Shown piece by piece: positions 9,237 through 17,227 of a stretch of DNA of 64,000 nt. The translations under genes and the position numbers were made by a program. The notes under the pieces are model-generated. The model saw only the letters and a list, made by a program, of their open reading frames with translations. It had not been told where the DNA came from and searched no databases. The stretch comes from CAVTSA01 sp963737225 (lineage in GTDB: Bacteria; Chloroflexota; Dormibacteria; Dormibacterales; Dormibacteraceae), in contig CAVTSA010000012.1 in assembly GCA_963737225.1 (NCBI GenBank), positions 1-64,000 of the forward strand. Direction: 5' to 3'. Within the stretch, counting starts at the first letter, position 1; every line of letters begins with the position of its first letter.

Positions 9237-10184
9237 GTGGTAAGTGTCGCGACCCATCAGGCCCCACCGGCTTTGCGGAACCCGGCGGAGATCCCGATTT
9301 ATGTGCTGTGCGTGATCCTGAACGTGGTCATCGCCGTCGTCCTGGTCGGCCTGGCGATCGTCGAGCTCGCCCCGACCCCGATGCACGCACTCGTCATCAT
9401 CTCCACACCGCTGCGGCTGGTCATTGCCGCGATCCTGCTGGCCGCGTTCGTGTTCGGCATCCTGTTCGTCCTCGGGCGGCAGCTCACGCGCGCGGCCAGC
9501 CGGGGCAACTCCGTTCTCGCATCCTCCGGCCAGTTCCCGGACATCGACGCGATGTTGCGGGAGTCTGCCGGCCGCCTGGGCTTCAAGCAGCGGCGACGCC
9601 AACCCGAGATCTACGTCGAGGCCGGCAACGGTGTGCTCAATGCGTTCGCGGCCAGCACCTTCGGTCACGACTACGTGGTGGTGAACTCGGATCTGTTCGC
9701 GAACACCCTGGAGCAGAACCGCCGGGCGCTGCGCTTCATCGTGGGCCATGAGTTGGGTCACATCCGATTGGGCCACACCCGGTTCTGGTATCAGATGTCG
9801 ATCTGCTACTCGGGTGCCGTCCCACTGCTCGGGCCCTATCTCTCCCGGCTCCGCGAGCTCTCCTCCGACCGCAATGGGGCGTGGGTGGAGCCGGAGGGCA
9901 GCGACGGCCTCGTGCTGCTGACGGCAGGGCGCTACATCTACCACGAGGTACGGCTCGCGGACCTGCTGGATCAGGCGCGCAAGAACGTCGGCTTCTGGAA
10001 CACGGTGGCGCAGCTTCAGCTGTCGCACCCGTTTACCGTTCGCCGGGTCGCGGAGCTGAGCCGACTCGGCCTCATCCACCCCTCGTCACCAGCCCCTGCG
10101 CGGGGTGTGGTCGTCACCGGCCAGGGAACCGCGGTGGCCGCTGCGGCCGACCCGGGAAGTGGCGTTCGGAATCCACCCGGGTAG
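9237..10184 (+). CDS. M48 family membrane zinc metalloprotease (HtpX-like)
   Basis: A 315-residue protein. Two membrane segments lie at about residues 22-45 and 55-82. A soluble region follows with FIVGHELGHIRLGH near residues 166-179, which holds the HExxH zinc-binding and catalytic motif. Downstream LRELSSDRNGA supplies the third zinc ligand Glu in the E-x3-D pattern of M48 enzymes. The C-terminal tail beyond residue 275 is low-complexity. Family members degrade misfolded membrane proteins at the inner membrane under stress. The GTG start at 9237 follows a purine-rich TAGGGGGGTGAT. It has the regional bipartite promoter. Confidence 0.85.
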   Translation: MVSVATHQAPPALRNPAEIPIYVLCVILNVVIAVVLVGLAIVELAPTPMHALVIISTPLRLVIAAILLAAFVFGILFVLGRQLTRAASRGNSVLASSGQFPDIDAMLRESAGRLGFKQRRRQPEIYVEAGNGVLNAFAASTFGHDYVVVNSDLFANTLEQNRRALRFIVGHELGHIRLGHTRFWYQMSICYSGAVPLLGPYLSRLRELSSDRNGAWVEPEGSDGLVLLTAGRYIYHEVRLADLLDQARKNVGFWNTVAQLQLSHPFTVRRVAELSRLGLIHPSSPAPARGVVVTGQGTAVAAAADPGSGVRNPPG

Positions 10185-10255
10185 TCGGCCTGTGTGTGGC
10201 GCCGCCTCAGACGCCGTATCGACACGCTGGCAATCGAGGACCCCGCCGGCACGTT

Positions 10256-10312
10256 TTCTGTCTAGGTCCGACCCACCACCCACCGGTCCCGCTCCAAGGG
10301 GGCGCGGAGCAT
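10256..10312 (+). promoter_or_regulatory. Bipartite promoter of DUF6325 copy 1
   Basis: TTCTGTCTAG (10256-10265) and GAGCAT (10307-10312), exactly 48 bp from TGTC. The -10 region reads GCATAGGTGCCGTACAT, closely similar to the SulP leader at 7269-7284. Confidence 0.65.
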
Positions 10313-10349
10313 AGGTGCCGTACATGAACCGCTCGGGAGGAGGACAGTG

Positions 10350-10817
10350 ATGAGCGTCACCACACCGGTGGATGTCACCGTGATCAGCTTCAAGGGCAGC
10401 CACTTCCACGGCGAGATCGTGCCCGCCCTCGAAGACGTCGTGGAGCGGGGCCTGATCCGCATCATCGACCTGGTCTTCGTGAGCAAGGACCTCGATGGCA
10501 ACGTCGTCTCGATCGAGCTGGACGACGTCTCGCCCGAGCTCTCGAGACTCCTCCCGCCCCTCACTGGAGAGACGAGCGAACTTCACAGTCTGTTCTCCAA
10601 GGACGAGGTGGCCGACATGGCGGAGAGCGTGCAGCCGGGGTCGTCGGCCGCGATGATCGTCTTCGAGCAAACGTGGGTGAACCGGCTGCGCGAGGCGGTC
10701 GCGAACGCCAATGGGCAGGTCATGACCTACGAACGGATCCCTGCCGAGGTCATCGAGCAAACGCTTCAATCGCGCCAGATGGGTGTGGAGGAGGGCTCTG
10801 ACGGGATACGCGGGTAG
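10350..10817 (+). CDS. DUF6325 family protein (copy 1)
   Basis: A 155-residue soluble acidic protein. The start VDVTVISFKGSHFHGEIVP and the motif RGLIRIIDLVFVSKDLDGNV (about residues 35-54) identify the DUF6325 family, as does GSSAAMIVFEQTWVNRLREA in the C-terminal half. The paralogue at 30443 shares the same order of motifs. The ATG at 10350 follows GGGAGGAGGACAGTG; a GTG three bases earlier is possible. No enzyme motif is visible. Its sensor-like beta/alpha layout and stress neighbours suggest a regulatory or stress role, which is inference only. Confidence 0.75.
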   Translation: MSVTTPVDVTVISFKGSHFHGEIVPALEDVVERGLIRIIDLVFVSKDLDGNVVSIELDDVSPELSRLLPPLTGETSELHSLFSKDEVADMAESVQPGSSAAMIVFEQTWVNRLREAVANANGQVMTYERIPAEVIEQTLQSRQMGVEEGSDGIRG

Positions 10818-10860
10818 CGGCCCTCGTCCTCCGGCCAGTGCCTCGGGTCAGCCCGGGAGG

Positions 10861-11241
10861 TCAGTCAAACAGGTCAGCTGAAGGCGCCGGGTCGCCGAGC
10901 AGCGCTACCCTCGCCGCCTCGGTGCGGTTGGTGACTCGAAGCTTCTTCAGCACCCGCCTGACGTACCGCTGCGCGGTCTGACCCGTGACGTGCAGCGTTC
11001 TCGCGATCTCTTTGTTGACCTTCCCCAGGGCCAGCTCCGTGAGTACCTCCTGTTCGCGCTGAGTGAGGCCGTCAAGTCGGGCTGAGAGGCCTTCCGGCCG
11101 GCCGAGCAGCAGGGCGTGGGGGGTTTCGAGGGCGGTCAAGGCGTCCGCGATGCCACGGCGAGTCGCTCCGGGGCGGACGAGCACCACCGCCTCGGCGGCG
11201 ATCCCCTCCCCGCTCCGCTCGCCGCGCTCCGGGCCGGCCAT
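10861..11241 (-). CDS. LuxR-type DNA-binding protein without a recognisable receiver domain
   Basis: The C-terminal 70 residues are a LuxR/NarL helix-turn-helix: LTQREQEVLTELALGKVNKE then IARTLHVTGQTAQRYVRRVL and KKLRVTNRTEAARVALLG. They match the DNA-binding domains of the two regulators at 12740 and 13579 (shared KxLxVxNRTEAA). No receiver core precedes it: none of the Asp pocket, phospho-Asp or Thr/Lys positions is found. An in-frame extension to 11568 is possible but looks non-coding in composition. I therefore give the ATG at 11241 as start, with low certainty. It could be a fragment of an older full-length regulator. Confidence 0.6.
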   Translation of the reverse strand: MAGPERGERSGEGIAAEAVVLVRPGATRRGIADALTALETPHALLLGRPEGLSARLDGLTQREQEVLTELALGKVNKEIARTLHVTGQTAQRYVRRVLKKLRVTNRTEAARVALLGDPAPSADLFD

Positions 11242-11990
11242 CGCGCTCCCCCCGGGCCCCGGGCGCGGCACAAGCTGCGGGCACCATCGCTCCCGGCCTA
11301 GGAGTCGCAGCCGTCCGGTTGGTGAGCCCGTTCGCCAAGCCCACTGCTGAGCCCCGTCGCCCCCGCCGACGAGCACGACCGGCGACGTTGATGGGTCTTG
11401 CCTCCCCCGTATCACGACGACACGCCGCCGACCCACAACTGTTCCAGGGACACAACGTGTCCAGTCTTCATATGTCTCGCACCCGCCTGACTCGACGCTA
11501 ACACCGAACCGGACACGTGACAAGGCAAGAAGCGCAATATCCGGCTGATTCCCGCAATCGGCCCCCAAAGCTCGCGCAGAGCGCAGCGGAGGCGTCGATG
11601 GGTGTCGGAATCAGCGCCTGTCATGTAAACGGATGTGTAAGGCGCCATTGTTTGTGGACCCCGCGAGATCGATCATCGGACACCTCAAAGGAGTCTTTAG
11701 CCCCTAAGATCGATGTCATCTAAGAAGAATCTCCAGGAGGCTGAAGTCCCTCCCCACGGGTACGGCGGAGTCGCGACCCTCGACTGCCGGACCGGGCCGG
11801 GCGGTTGATAGCGACAGTGCAATTCGATCATCGTCGAGCCCTCGCTACACTGAAATGACGATCGACAGGCGACGACAACATCCAGTGGCGTCCGGGGGTG
11901 CATGAGAGGGGCGTGAAAACGACCCTGGCACTCTTCGGAGCGGTGGCAGGGGTGCGCCGACCGTCCGCTGCCGTGCAGAAGGAGGATCCG
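11242..11990. other. Intergenic region without a supported gene
   Basis: About 750 bp between the divergent LuxR-type gene and the receiver-only gene. I see no gene with coding character. TTTGTGGACC at 11651 resembles the regional promoter element, but no -10 hexamer lies at the right distance. A possible N-terminal extension of the LuxR-type gene would occupy 11242-11568. Confidence 0.4.
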
Positions 11991-12449
11991 ATGGGGCGGG
12001 GCCCAGGGGCCAGAGTCAGTGGTCCGATCCCGATGATCGTGCCCGAGCTGCGTGTGCTCATCGTGGAGCACAGCGCGATACTTCGCGAAGGGATTCGACG
12101 AGTCGTGGAGGACGCTCCCGGACTTCAGGTCGCTGCAGCGGTCACCGAACCCGAGGCCGCGTTGACGGCGCTGCGGACCGTCCACCCGGACGTCGTCCTG
12201 ATCGACTCCCGGCTTCCGAATCAGATGGCCTTCTTCCTCACCCGCACCGCGTCTCGTGAGTCGCCTTCGGCGCGCGTGGTTGTGCTGTCGGACGACGTCG
12301 ACGAGGTGCTCGCTCAGCAAGCTGCCGATGCCGGTGCCGCCGCCGTCGTCGTCGAGCGGATCGGAGCTGACGACCTGGGCGCGGTTCTCCGCACCGTGGG
12401 ATGTGGGAGCATCGACTTCCTGGGGTACGTGGTCCGGAAGGCGGGCTGA
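11991..12449 (+). CDS. Receiver-domain-only protein with degenerate phosphorylation pocket
   Basis: A 152-residue protein with a strong GAAGGAGGATCCG ribosome site before ATG 11991. Residues 20-140 have receiver-domain character (ELRVLIVEHSAILREGIRRV, then HPDVVLIDSRLP with Asp72 in the phospho-acceptor position). The acidic pair that normally binds Mg2+ is Glu26-His27, the Ser/Thr position is Ser100, and the invariant Lys is replaced by Glu122. No DNA-binding domain follows. It is most likely a stand-alone or pseudo-receiver. It shares ancestry with the two downstream regulators by order and motif, and it may titrate a partner kinase or dimerise with them; that is inference. Confidence 0.65.
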   Translation: MGRGPGARVSGPIPMIVPELRVLIVEHSAILREGIRRVVEDAPGLQVAAAVTEPEAALTALRTVHPDVVLIDSRLPNQMAFFLTRTASRESPSARVVVLSDDVDEVLAQQAADAGAAAVVVERIGADDLGAVLRTVGCGSIDFLGYVVRKAG

Positions 12450-12503
12450 CTCCTCGGGCGCCGGACCCACCATCGACAAATCACGGTCCGCCGGCAGCGG
12501 TTC

Positions 12504-12523
12504 GTTCCCCCATTCCGGGGGAC
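12504..12523 (+). promoter_or_regulatory. GTTCCCC/GGGGGAC palindrome upstream of the Glu-receiver regulator
   Basis: GTTCCCCCATTCCGGGGGAC forms an imperfect palindrome just upstream of the TTTGTC element at 12530. The closely related GTCCCC-TTTG-GGGGAC occurs at 14382-14397 before the cobalamin-binding gene, which suggests a shared operator. Confidence 0.45.
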
Positions 12524-12529
12524 GCGAGG

Positions 12530-12584
12530 TTTGTCAAGGGTGGCCCCACGATCCGCTTTTCACACCGGACGTGGTTTGTACGCT
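12530..12584 (+). promoter_or_regulatory. Bipartite promoter of the Glu-receiver regulator
   Basis: TTTGTCAAGG (12530-12539) with TACGCT (12579-12584), 47 bp after TGTC. The -10 hexamer fits TAnnnT. This makes one of the regional regulators a member of the regulon. Confidence 0.6.
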
Positions 12585-12739
12585 GATGATCAGCAGCTGC
12601 GGTCGTGGCACGAACTCAAATCTCACGACGCAGGGGAGGACGCGATCTCCAGGACCCTGGGTAACCGCCCCAAATGGTCGCCTCTCAACGGCACGACCGA
12701 CGAGCGCCATGGCCGCAGCGCCTCGGGTGGCAGCAAAGC

Positions 12740-13450
12740 ATGGTGCTGAGCGGTAGCGGGCAGAACACGATCCGGGTCCTCGTCATCGACGAGCGCACGG
12801 TCGTACGAGAGGGGTTGCGCCTCATCCTGGGAGCGGATTCCATGTTCGAGGTGATCGCGATGGTCGGTCAGCCCGAGGCGGGAATCGCCGTGGGTCGGGA
12901 GACGCACCCGGACGTCGTCCTCATCGAGCTGCCCCCCCGAACCGCCGGCGGGGACCTCGTCAGGTCGCTCCATCAAGAGCTGCCGGGCGTCAGCATCGTC
13001 ATCCTCACGGACCACGGGAAAAGGGACGCGGTCGCGGGGGCGCTCAGGGAAGGGGCTGTGGCCTACATCGTGCAGGACGCCAGTGCCGACGAGGTGCGCA
13101 GCACCATCCGCTGGGCGGTACCCCGGTGGCGGGCGCGGACCTCTCCCGCGGCCTCGTCGGGAGACCCCGGGAGGGACCTGGTGACCCTGCTCACCAAGCG
13201 GGAGCATGAGGTTTTGGCCCGGATCGCAGAAGGCAAACCGAATCGGGTCATCGCGATGGAACTCGGGATCACATCCGAGACCGTCAAGACCTATGTGAAG
13301 CGAGTCATGGGAAAGCTCAGAGTGGGGAGCCGGACCGAGGCCGCGGTACTCGCCTTGACGACCGGGATGGTCCAGGCCATGCCGGTGGCGACGCCGCGGG
13401 GAGGAGACAGCGCCGCCAGCCGTTACGAGACGACCTCCGGTAACCACTGA
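12740..13450 (+). CDS. NarL/LuxR-type response regulator with Glu at the phospho-acceptor site
   Basis: A 236-residue two-domain regulator. The receiver (residues 11-125) starts IRVLVIDERTVVREGLRLIL with acidic pair Asp17-Glu18. The phospho-acceptor position is Glu63 (DVVLIELPP) instead of Asp, Thr90 is kept (VILTDH), and the conserved Lys is Gln112 (YIVQDAS). The C-terminal HTH has LTKREHEVLARIAEGKPNRV and TSETVKTYVKRVMGKLRV. A Glu at this site often mimics phosphorylation, so the protein may be constitutively active or controlled by other means. Start at ATG 12740 is chosen because upstream sequence is not receiver-like; 12674 is the longer alternative. Confidence 0.85.
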   Translation: MVLSGSGQNTIRVLVIDERTVVREGLRLILGADSMFEVIAMVGQPEAGIAVGRETHPDVVLIELPPRTAGGDLVRSLHQELPGVSIVILTDHGKRDAVAGALREGAVAYIVQDASADEVRSTIRWAVPRWRARTSPAASSGDPGRDLVTLLTKREHEVLARIAEGKPNRVIAMELGITSETVKTYVKRVMGKLRVGSRTEAAVLALTTGMVQAMPVATPRGGDSAASRYETTSGNH

Positions 13451-13578
13451 GTCGACGTCCATTCGTCGGTAAGGCTCCGGATCGCCCCGGAGTTCCGCTC
13501 GATTCTTGCTGGCCGCGATCGGCAACGTCCTCTTTTGGGGGATAGTGCGTCCGAAGACGGGGGCATATCGTCAATTCG

Positions 13579-14298
13579 GTGGCGGCGAGAACCAACCGTT
13601 GGCCGATAGGGGATGGCGGAGCTACCGCTGCGGCTGCCCCGTTGCTTGAGGTCTACACCGCGATCCGTCGCGTCAGAGTCCTCATCGTCGACGAGCAGCC
13701 GGCCGTTCGAGCCGGTCTCCACGCGTCCCTGCACCAGGCAGACGGATTTGACGTCGTGGGTGAGGCGGTCACCGGGGAGCAAGCGCTCGAGCGTGCCCTG
13801 GATCTGCTGCCCGACGTGGTGCTGATGGACGTGGTCCTGCCCGATCGGAGCGGCGTCGACGTGATTCGCGTCATCCGGGGCCTGCTGCCCGACGTCCGGA
13901 TCGTGGTCCTCACCGCGGTTGCCGATGATCTGGCGGCTCAGCAGGCCATGCGCGCCGGTGCCGCCGCGTACGTGCTCAAGGACGCCCCCCTGGACGAGCT
14001 ACGGCAGTCCATACGGCTCGTGACCTCCGACCGGGTGAGACTCCCCAACTGGATCGCACCTCCGGCGCGCATGGAACGGCCCTTCGGCATCACGGTCCGC
14101 GAGCATGAGGTCCTGACCCAGCTTGCGGAAGGAAAGACCAACAAAGAGATCGCCCGCGAGCTGGCGGTAACCCAGGAGACCGCCAAGACCTACGTCAAGC
14201 GGGTCCTCGCCAAGCTGGGGGTGGAGAACCGCACCGAGGCGGCGATCGTCGCGATCTCCAGTGGTCTCGCTCGCCCATGCAGCCACTGGACTGGCTGA
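13579..14298 (+). CDS. NarL/LuxR-type response regulator (canonical receiver)
   Basis: A 239-residue regulator. The receiver (about residues 32-150) has the full set: Asp38-Glu39 (VLIVDEQ), phospho-acceptor Asp84 (VVLMDVVLPDRSG), Thr112 (VVLTAV) and Lys134 (AYVLKDAP). The HTH has ITVREHEVLTQLAEGKTNKE and TQETAKTYVKRVLAKLGV. The GTG start at 13579 lies exactly 7 nt after a TATCGT hexamer (13566-13571), so a leaderless transcript is likely. It is the only member of the three-gene regulator set that keeps every phosphorylation residue, so it is the best candidate for a real response regulator here. No adjacent kinase gene is present. Confidence 0.88.
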   Translation: MAARTNRWPIGDGGATAAAAPLLEVYTAIRRVRVLIVDEQPAVRAGLHASLHQADGFDVVGEAVTGEQALERALDLLPDVVLMDVVLPDRSGVDVIRVIRGLLPDVRIVVLTAVADDLAAQQAMRAGAAAYVLKDAPLDELRQSIRLVTSDRVRLPNWIAPPARMERPFGITVREHEVLTQLAEGKTNKEIARELAVTQETAKTYVKRVLAKLGVENRTEAAIVAISSGLARPCSHWTG

Positions 14299-14381
14299 GG
14301 CCTGACGCAGCCGGGTCAGGCGCACCGGGTGCGTCACGCTCGTGGTCCATTCCGTGACCGGTTGCCTGGCTACCGGCCGCT

Positions 14382-14511
14382 GTCCCCTTTGGGGGACTGC
14401 TTGATGTCCCCCAATTCGGTATCCACGGCGCCCCCCCGATGGGGTGGTCGTGGCGCGCCGGCCCGTCATACGGTGTAACGTGCATGGCCGCTGTCCCCCG
14501 ATGTGGATATC
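14382..14511 (+). promoter_or_regulatory. TGTCCCC repeats upstream of the cobalamin-binding/MerR pair
   Basis: The stretch holds a palindrome GTCCCC-TTTG-GGGGAC (14382-14397) and two direct copies of a longer unit: TGTCCCCCAATTCGGTAT (14405-14422) and TGTCCCCCGATGTGGATAT (14492-14510). Repeated, partly symmetrical units in front of a MerR-type gene are typical of autoregulatory operators. The 14299-14621 intergenic space contains no gene. Confidence 0.55.
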
Positions 14512-14621
14512 GGGGCCCCTCTCATGGGGGGCAAAGGGCTTGGCCAAGCCCGTGGGTTGGGCCAGATCGTATGCCCATGCAATGAGTCGTCAAGGGTTCG
14601 GCCTGGGGAGGTAGACGCGTC

Positions 14622-15347
14622 ATGATCACGACCGAGCGCCCCTCGACGGAGCGCCGCTCCAGTGGAGGGGATGCGCGCCGAGCCGGGGCAGCGGCGCGCC
14701 TTCCGATCAAGGAAGCAAGCGAGGCCCTGCGGGAAGGAGACGCCGAGAGGGTGCACGAACTGGCCCGACGGGTGGCTCTCCAAACCGGCTCCAGAACCGC
14801 TGCCATCGCCGATCTCCTGCATCCGGCCCAGGTCGAGGTCGGAAACCTGTGGTACCTGGGGCTCGCCACATCCGCGGACGAGCTGCGGGCGGCCGCGGTG
14901 GTGGAGGAGGTCGTCGCGCAGTTGCCCGCGACCCCGGTGCCCAACCCCGTACCGCGGGGGCTCCGTTGTGTCCTCGCAGCCGCGCTCGGGGACCCGCACC
15001 GGCTGGGTCTCAAGATGCTGGCCGCCGCCCTGGAAGACGAGGGTTGGGCCGTGGACGTCCTCGAACCCGATGTTCGCTGGCCTGACGTCGTCCGCCAGGC
15101 CACCGAACTCCGGGCGCGACTCGTCTGCATATCGGCTGGGGTCAACTGCATGTCGGCCGGCGTCACACCAGGGATCCCGCCGCTCGTGCAGGCGATCGAT
15201 TCGCTCCATGAGCGCCGTATCCGTGTCTTGGTCGCCGGAGTTCCGTTCAACCGAAGGCCTGAGCTCTGGCGTCAGGTGGGTGCCGACGCGATCGCGCTCG
15301 ACGTGCGGATCGGCACCGTCCTCGCCCGTCGCCTCGGCCTCAAATGA
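14622..15347 (+). CDS. Cobalamin-binding protein (B12-binding domain with helical cap), stand-alone
   Basis: A 241-residue protein. Residues 30-100 form the four-helix cap and about 115-241 form a Rossmann-type B12-binding domain. The lower-ligand motif D-x-H-x-x-G is present as DPHRLG (Asp124, His126, Gly129). The cap contains Trp77 and Glu87 in a W-x9-E spacing, but the following residue is Leu88 where CarH photoreceptors have His. The SVN-type loop is replaced by CISAGVNCMSAG. Its gene overlaps the next by 4 bases (ATGA). In CarH/LitR the same domains are fused to a MerR head; here they are separate. It probably senses adenosylcobalamin, light or cobalamin redox state. Confidence 0.85.
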   Translation: MITTERPSTERRSSGGDARRAGAAARLPIKEASEALREGDAERVHELARRVALQTGSRTAAIADLLHPAQVEVGNLWYLGLATSADELRAAAVVEEVVAQLPATPVPNPVPRGLRCVLAAALGDPHRLGLKMLAAALEDEGWAVDVLEPDVRWPDVVRQATELRARLVCISAGVNCMSAGVTPGIPPLVQAIDSLHERRIRVLVAGVPFNRRPELWRQVGADAIALDVRIGTVLARRLGLK

Positions 15348-16933
15348 GCAGCCTTGACAGCCGGCTCACCTTCTCGGTTGGTGAGGTGGCGTCGATGCTG
15401 GGAATATCGCCGCACACGATCCGCGCCTGGGAACGCCGGCACCGGACGCTGCGGCCCGTCCGGACGTCGTCCGGCCAGCGCCGCTATTCACCCGATGACA
15501 TCGAGCTTCTTCGGCAGATCAAGTTCGAGCGTCACGCCCACGGCCTCTCCATGCGGGTCGCGACACTGACCGCACAGGGCATCCTGGTTCCCGAGGAAGA
15601 CGACGACCGACCTGAGGAAGAGAGGGCCGCGACGGCTCGTCGACCAGACGGCACGGCGGATCCCATACGGATGGTCGCCAACCTGGTCGACGAGATCGTC
15701 ATCGTGCTCGATCAAGAGGGTCGGATCGATGACGCCAATACCGCCTTCTTGCGATTCAGTGACCTGCTTCCGAGGCGTGTCCGAGGTCTTCGATTCGCCG
15801 ACTTCGTCGACCCGTTCGACAGGGCCAAGGGCGTGCAGGCATACGCCTCCCCCCCGAGGAGGCGGCGGGGCTGGGAGCTGAACGTGCTGGGAAGCCGGCG
15901 CCGGGCTCTGTTCGCGTTCGACTGCTGGCCGGTCACGAGCCCCGAGGGAGCACGAGTCATCCTGATCGGGAAGGAGGTGGCTGCCACGGGTGTCACCGGC
16001 CCCGGTCCGCGCGGGTCGACCCCGCCACCCGACCCGCCGTCGGCCGTGTTTCCCATGCAGCTCATGGCACTGCTCGATGGCGCTCCCGACCCGGTGCGGG
16101 TCCTGGACCTCTTCGAAGCGTGGATGGCAAGCTCCACGTTCGGCGTCGCGCTCGCCTCCCTGACCCCGACGCCGGCCATCGTCCGCTCCAACGCCGTGTT
16201 CCAGCGGGTGGCCGCGGGCGGCGTGGGCATCGTGGGCCTCCCCTTGCGCGACCTGTGGGGCGGCCGTCCGAATGATCCCCTGGCGGTGGCCGTGGAGCGA
16301 GCGTCGAGATCGGCCGAGCCGGAGCGGATCAGCGGCTGGATCGCGCCATCCGGCCCGGACGGGAGCCACCGGCTCTGTGAGGTCGAGATCGTGCCGCTCC
16401 ACGGCCCCTCCGGAGAGGTGACGCACGTGGTCCTGCGTGCCGAGGACGTCGGTGCGGGCAACGTTCCCAAGCACGGGGACCGGCTGCTGGCGGCGGTCGT
16501 CGCCCTCCGAGCCGCGACGGACGTCGAGGACGTCTACGCGGTCGCCTCAGAGCGTGTACGCGACTTGATCCGTGGGGCTGCGGTGCTGGTCGCACGTTCC
16601 TCCGACCCGACCGGTACACCGACGATCGTCGCCGCGGACGCCTGGTCCACGAGCGCCGAGAGGACCGACCCGGAACTCCGTGTCTCGCTGGTCCATGAAG
16701 TCACCCGCACCGGTGCGCACCTCGATCTACGCTGGGATACGTCGGATGGGCTGGAGATCCTCCGCGCGGTGCCCGTCACCTCCGGTCGGGGTGCAGCCTC
16801 CGCCGTGCTCGGTGTCTTCGTCTTTGCCCGCAAAGGCGGAGAGGCCTTCACGACGGCCGAGTGTGACTTGATGGACGAGTTCGCGGATCGAGTCGCGCTC
16901 GCACTGAAAACCATCGCGGCGCACGCATCCTGA
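15344..16933 (+). CDS. MerR-family DNA-binding protein with PAS-PAS-GAF sensory domains
   Basis: A 529-residue protein. The N-terminal MerR head (residues 8-75) has FSVGEVASMLGISPHTIRAW and a wing with SSGQRRYSPDDIELLRQIKF. PAS-like regions follow at about 105-210 (LVDEIVIVLDQEGRIDDANT) and 245-370, then a GAF-like domain at about 385-525 ending GEAFTTAECDLMDEFADRVA. It lacks the B12 domain usual in CarH-type MerR proteins; that domain is encoded by the overlapping upstream gene. This order suggests a two-protein repressor whose DNA-binding subunit adds its own small-molecule or redox sensors. The targets could include its own TGTCCCC repeats. Confidence 0.85.
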   Translation: MSSLDSRLTFSVGEVASMLGISPHTIRAWERRHRTLRPVRTSSGQRRYSPDDIELLRQIKFERHAHGLSMRVATLTAQGILVPEEDDDRPEEERAATARRPDGTADPIRMVANLVDEIVIVLDQEGRIDDANTAFLRFSDLLPRRVRGLRFADFVDPFDRAKGVQAYASPPRRRRGWELNVLGSRRRALFAFDCWPVTSPEGARVILIGKEVAATGVTGPGPRGSTPPPDPPSAVFPMQLMALLDGAPDPVRVLDLFEAWMASSTFGVALASLTPTPAIVRSNAVFQRVAAGGVGIVGLPLRDLWGGRPNDPLAVAVERASRSAEPERISGWIAPSGPDGSHRLCEVEIVPLHGPSGEVTHVVLRAEDVGAGNVPKHGDRLLAAVVALRAATDVEDVYAVASERVRDLIRGAAVLVARSSDPTGTPTIVAADAWSTSAERTDPELRVSLVHEVTRTGAHLDLRWDTSDGLEILRAVPVTSGRGAASAVLGVFVFARKGGEAFTTAECDLMDEFADRVALALKTIAAHAS

Positions 16934-17157
16934 CGACTCCAAGCGACAGGGAACGGCTGCGCCCGAACTCACCAGGGGAGGAAAGAGAGAGACGCCGGCG
17001 GGGGTGGGGACCAGGGAGGGAGGTCGCTGAACCGACGTCTCGATCCTCAGGATGCGGCGCTCGGGGTCGGGAGTTCAGTGACGGGCGCTCGCCCCCTAGA
17101 CGAATTCCAGTCCATCCCGCAGCGACCTGCCGCCCTGGGGTGCCGGTTCATGAGGGA

Positions 17158-17212
17158 TTTGTCCAGACCTCGGTGAGGTCGAGTCCTTTGGCCACCCCTC
17201 CCCGATGCTTCT
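17158..17212 (+). promoter_or_regulatory. Weak bipartite promoter candidate for the MFS gene
   Basis: TTTGTCCAG (17158-17166) matches the element well. The best hexamer at the expected distance is GCTTCT (17207-17212, 47 bp), a poor -10, with GATGCT at 44 bp as an alternative. The 294 bp intergenic space holds no gene. Confidence 0.4.
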
Positions 17213-17227
17213 GTGGTCTTGGTTGCT

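Noticed and set aside
12473..12480. TTTGTCGAT on the minus strand
   Set aside because: No gene lies downstream on the minus strand and no TAnnnT-type hexamer is at 48 bp.
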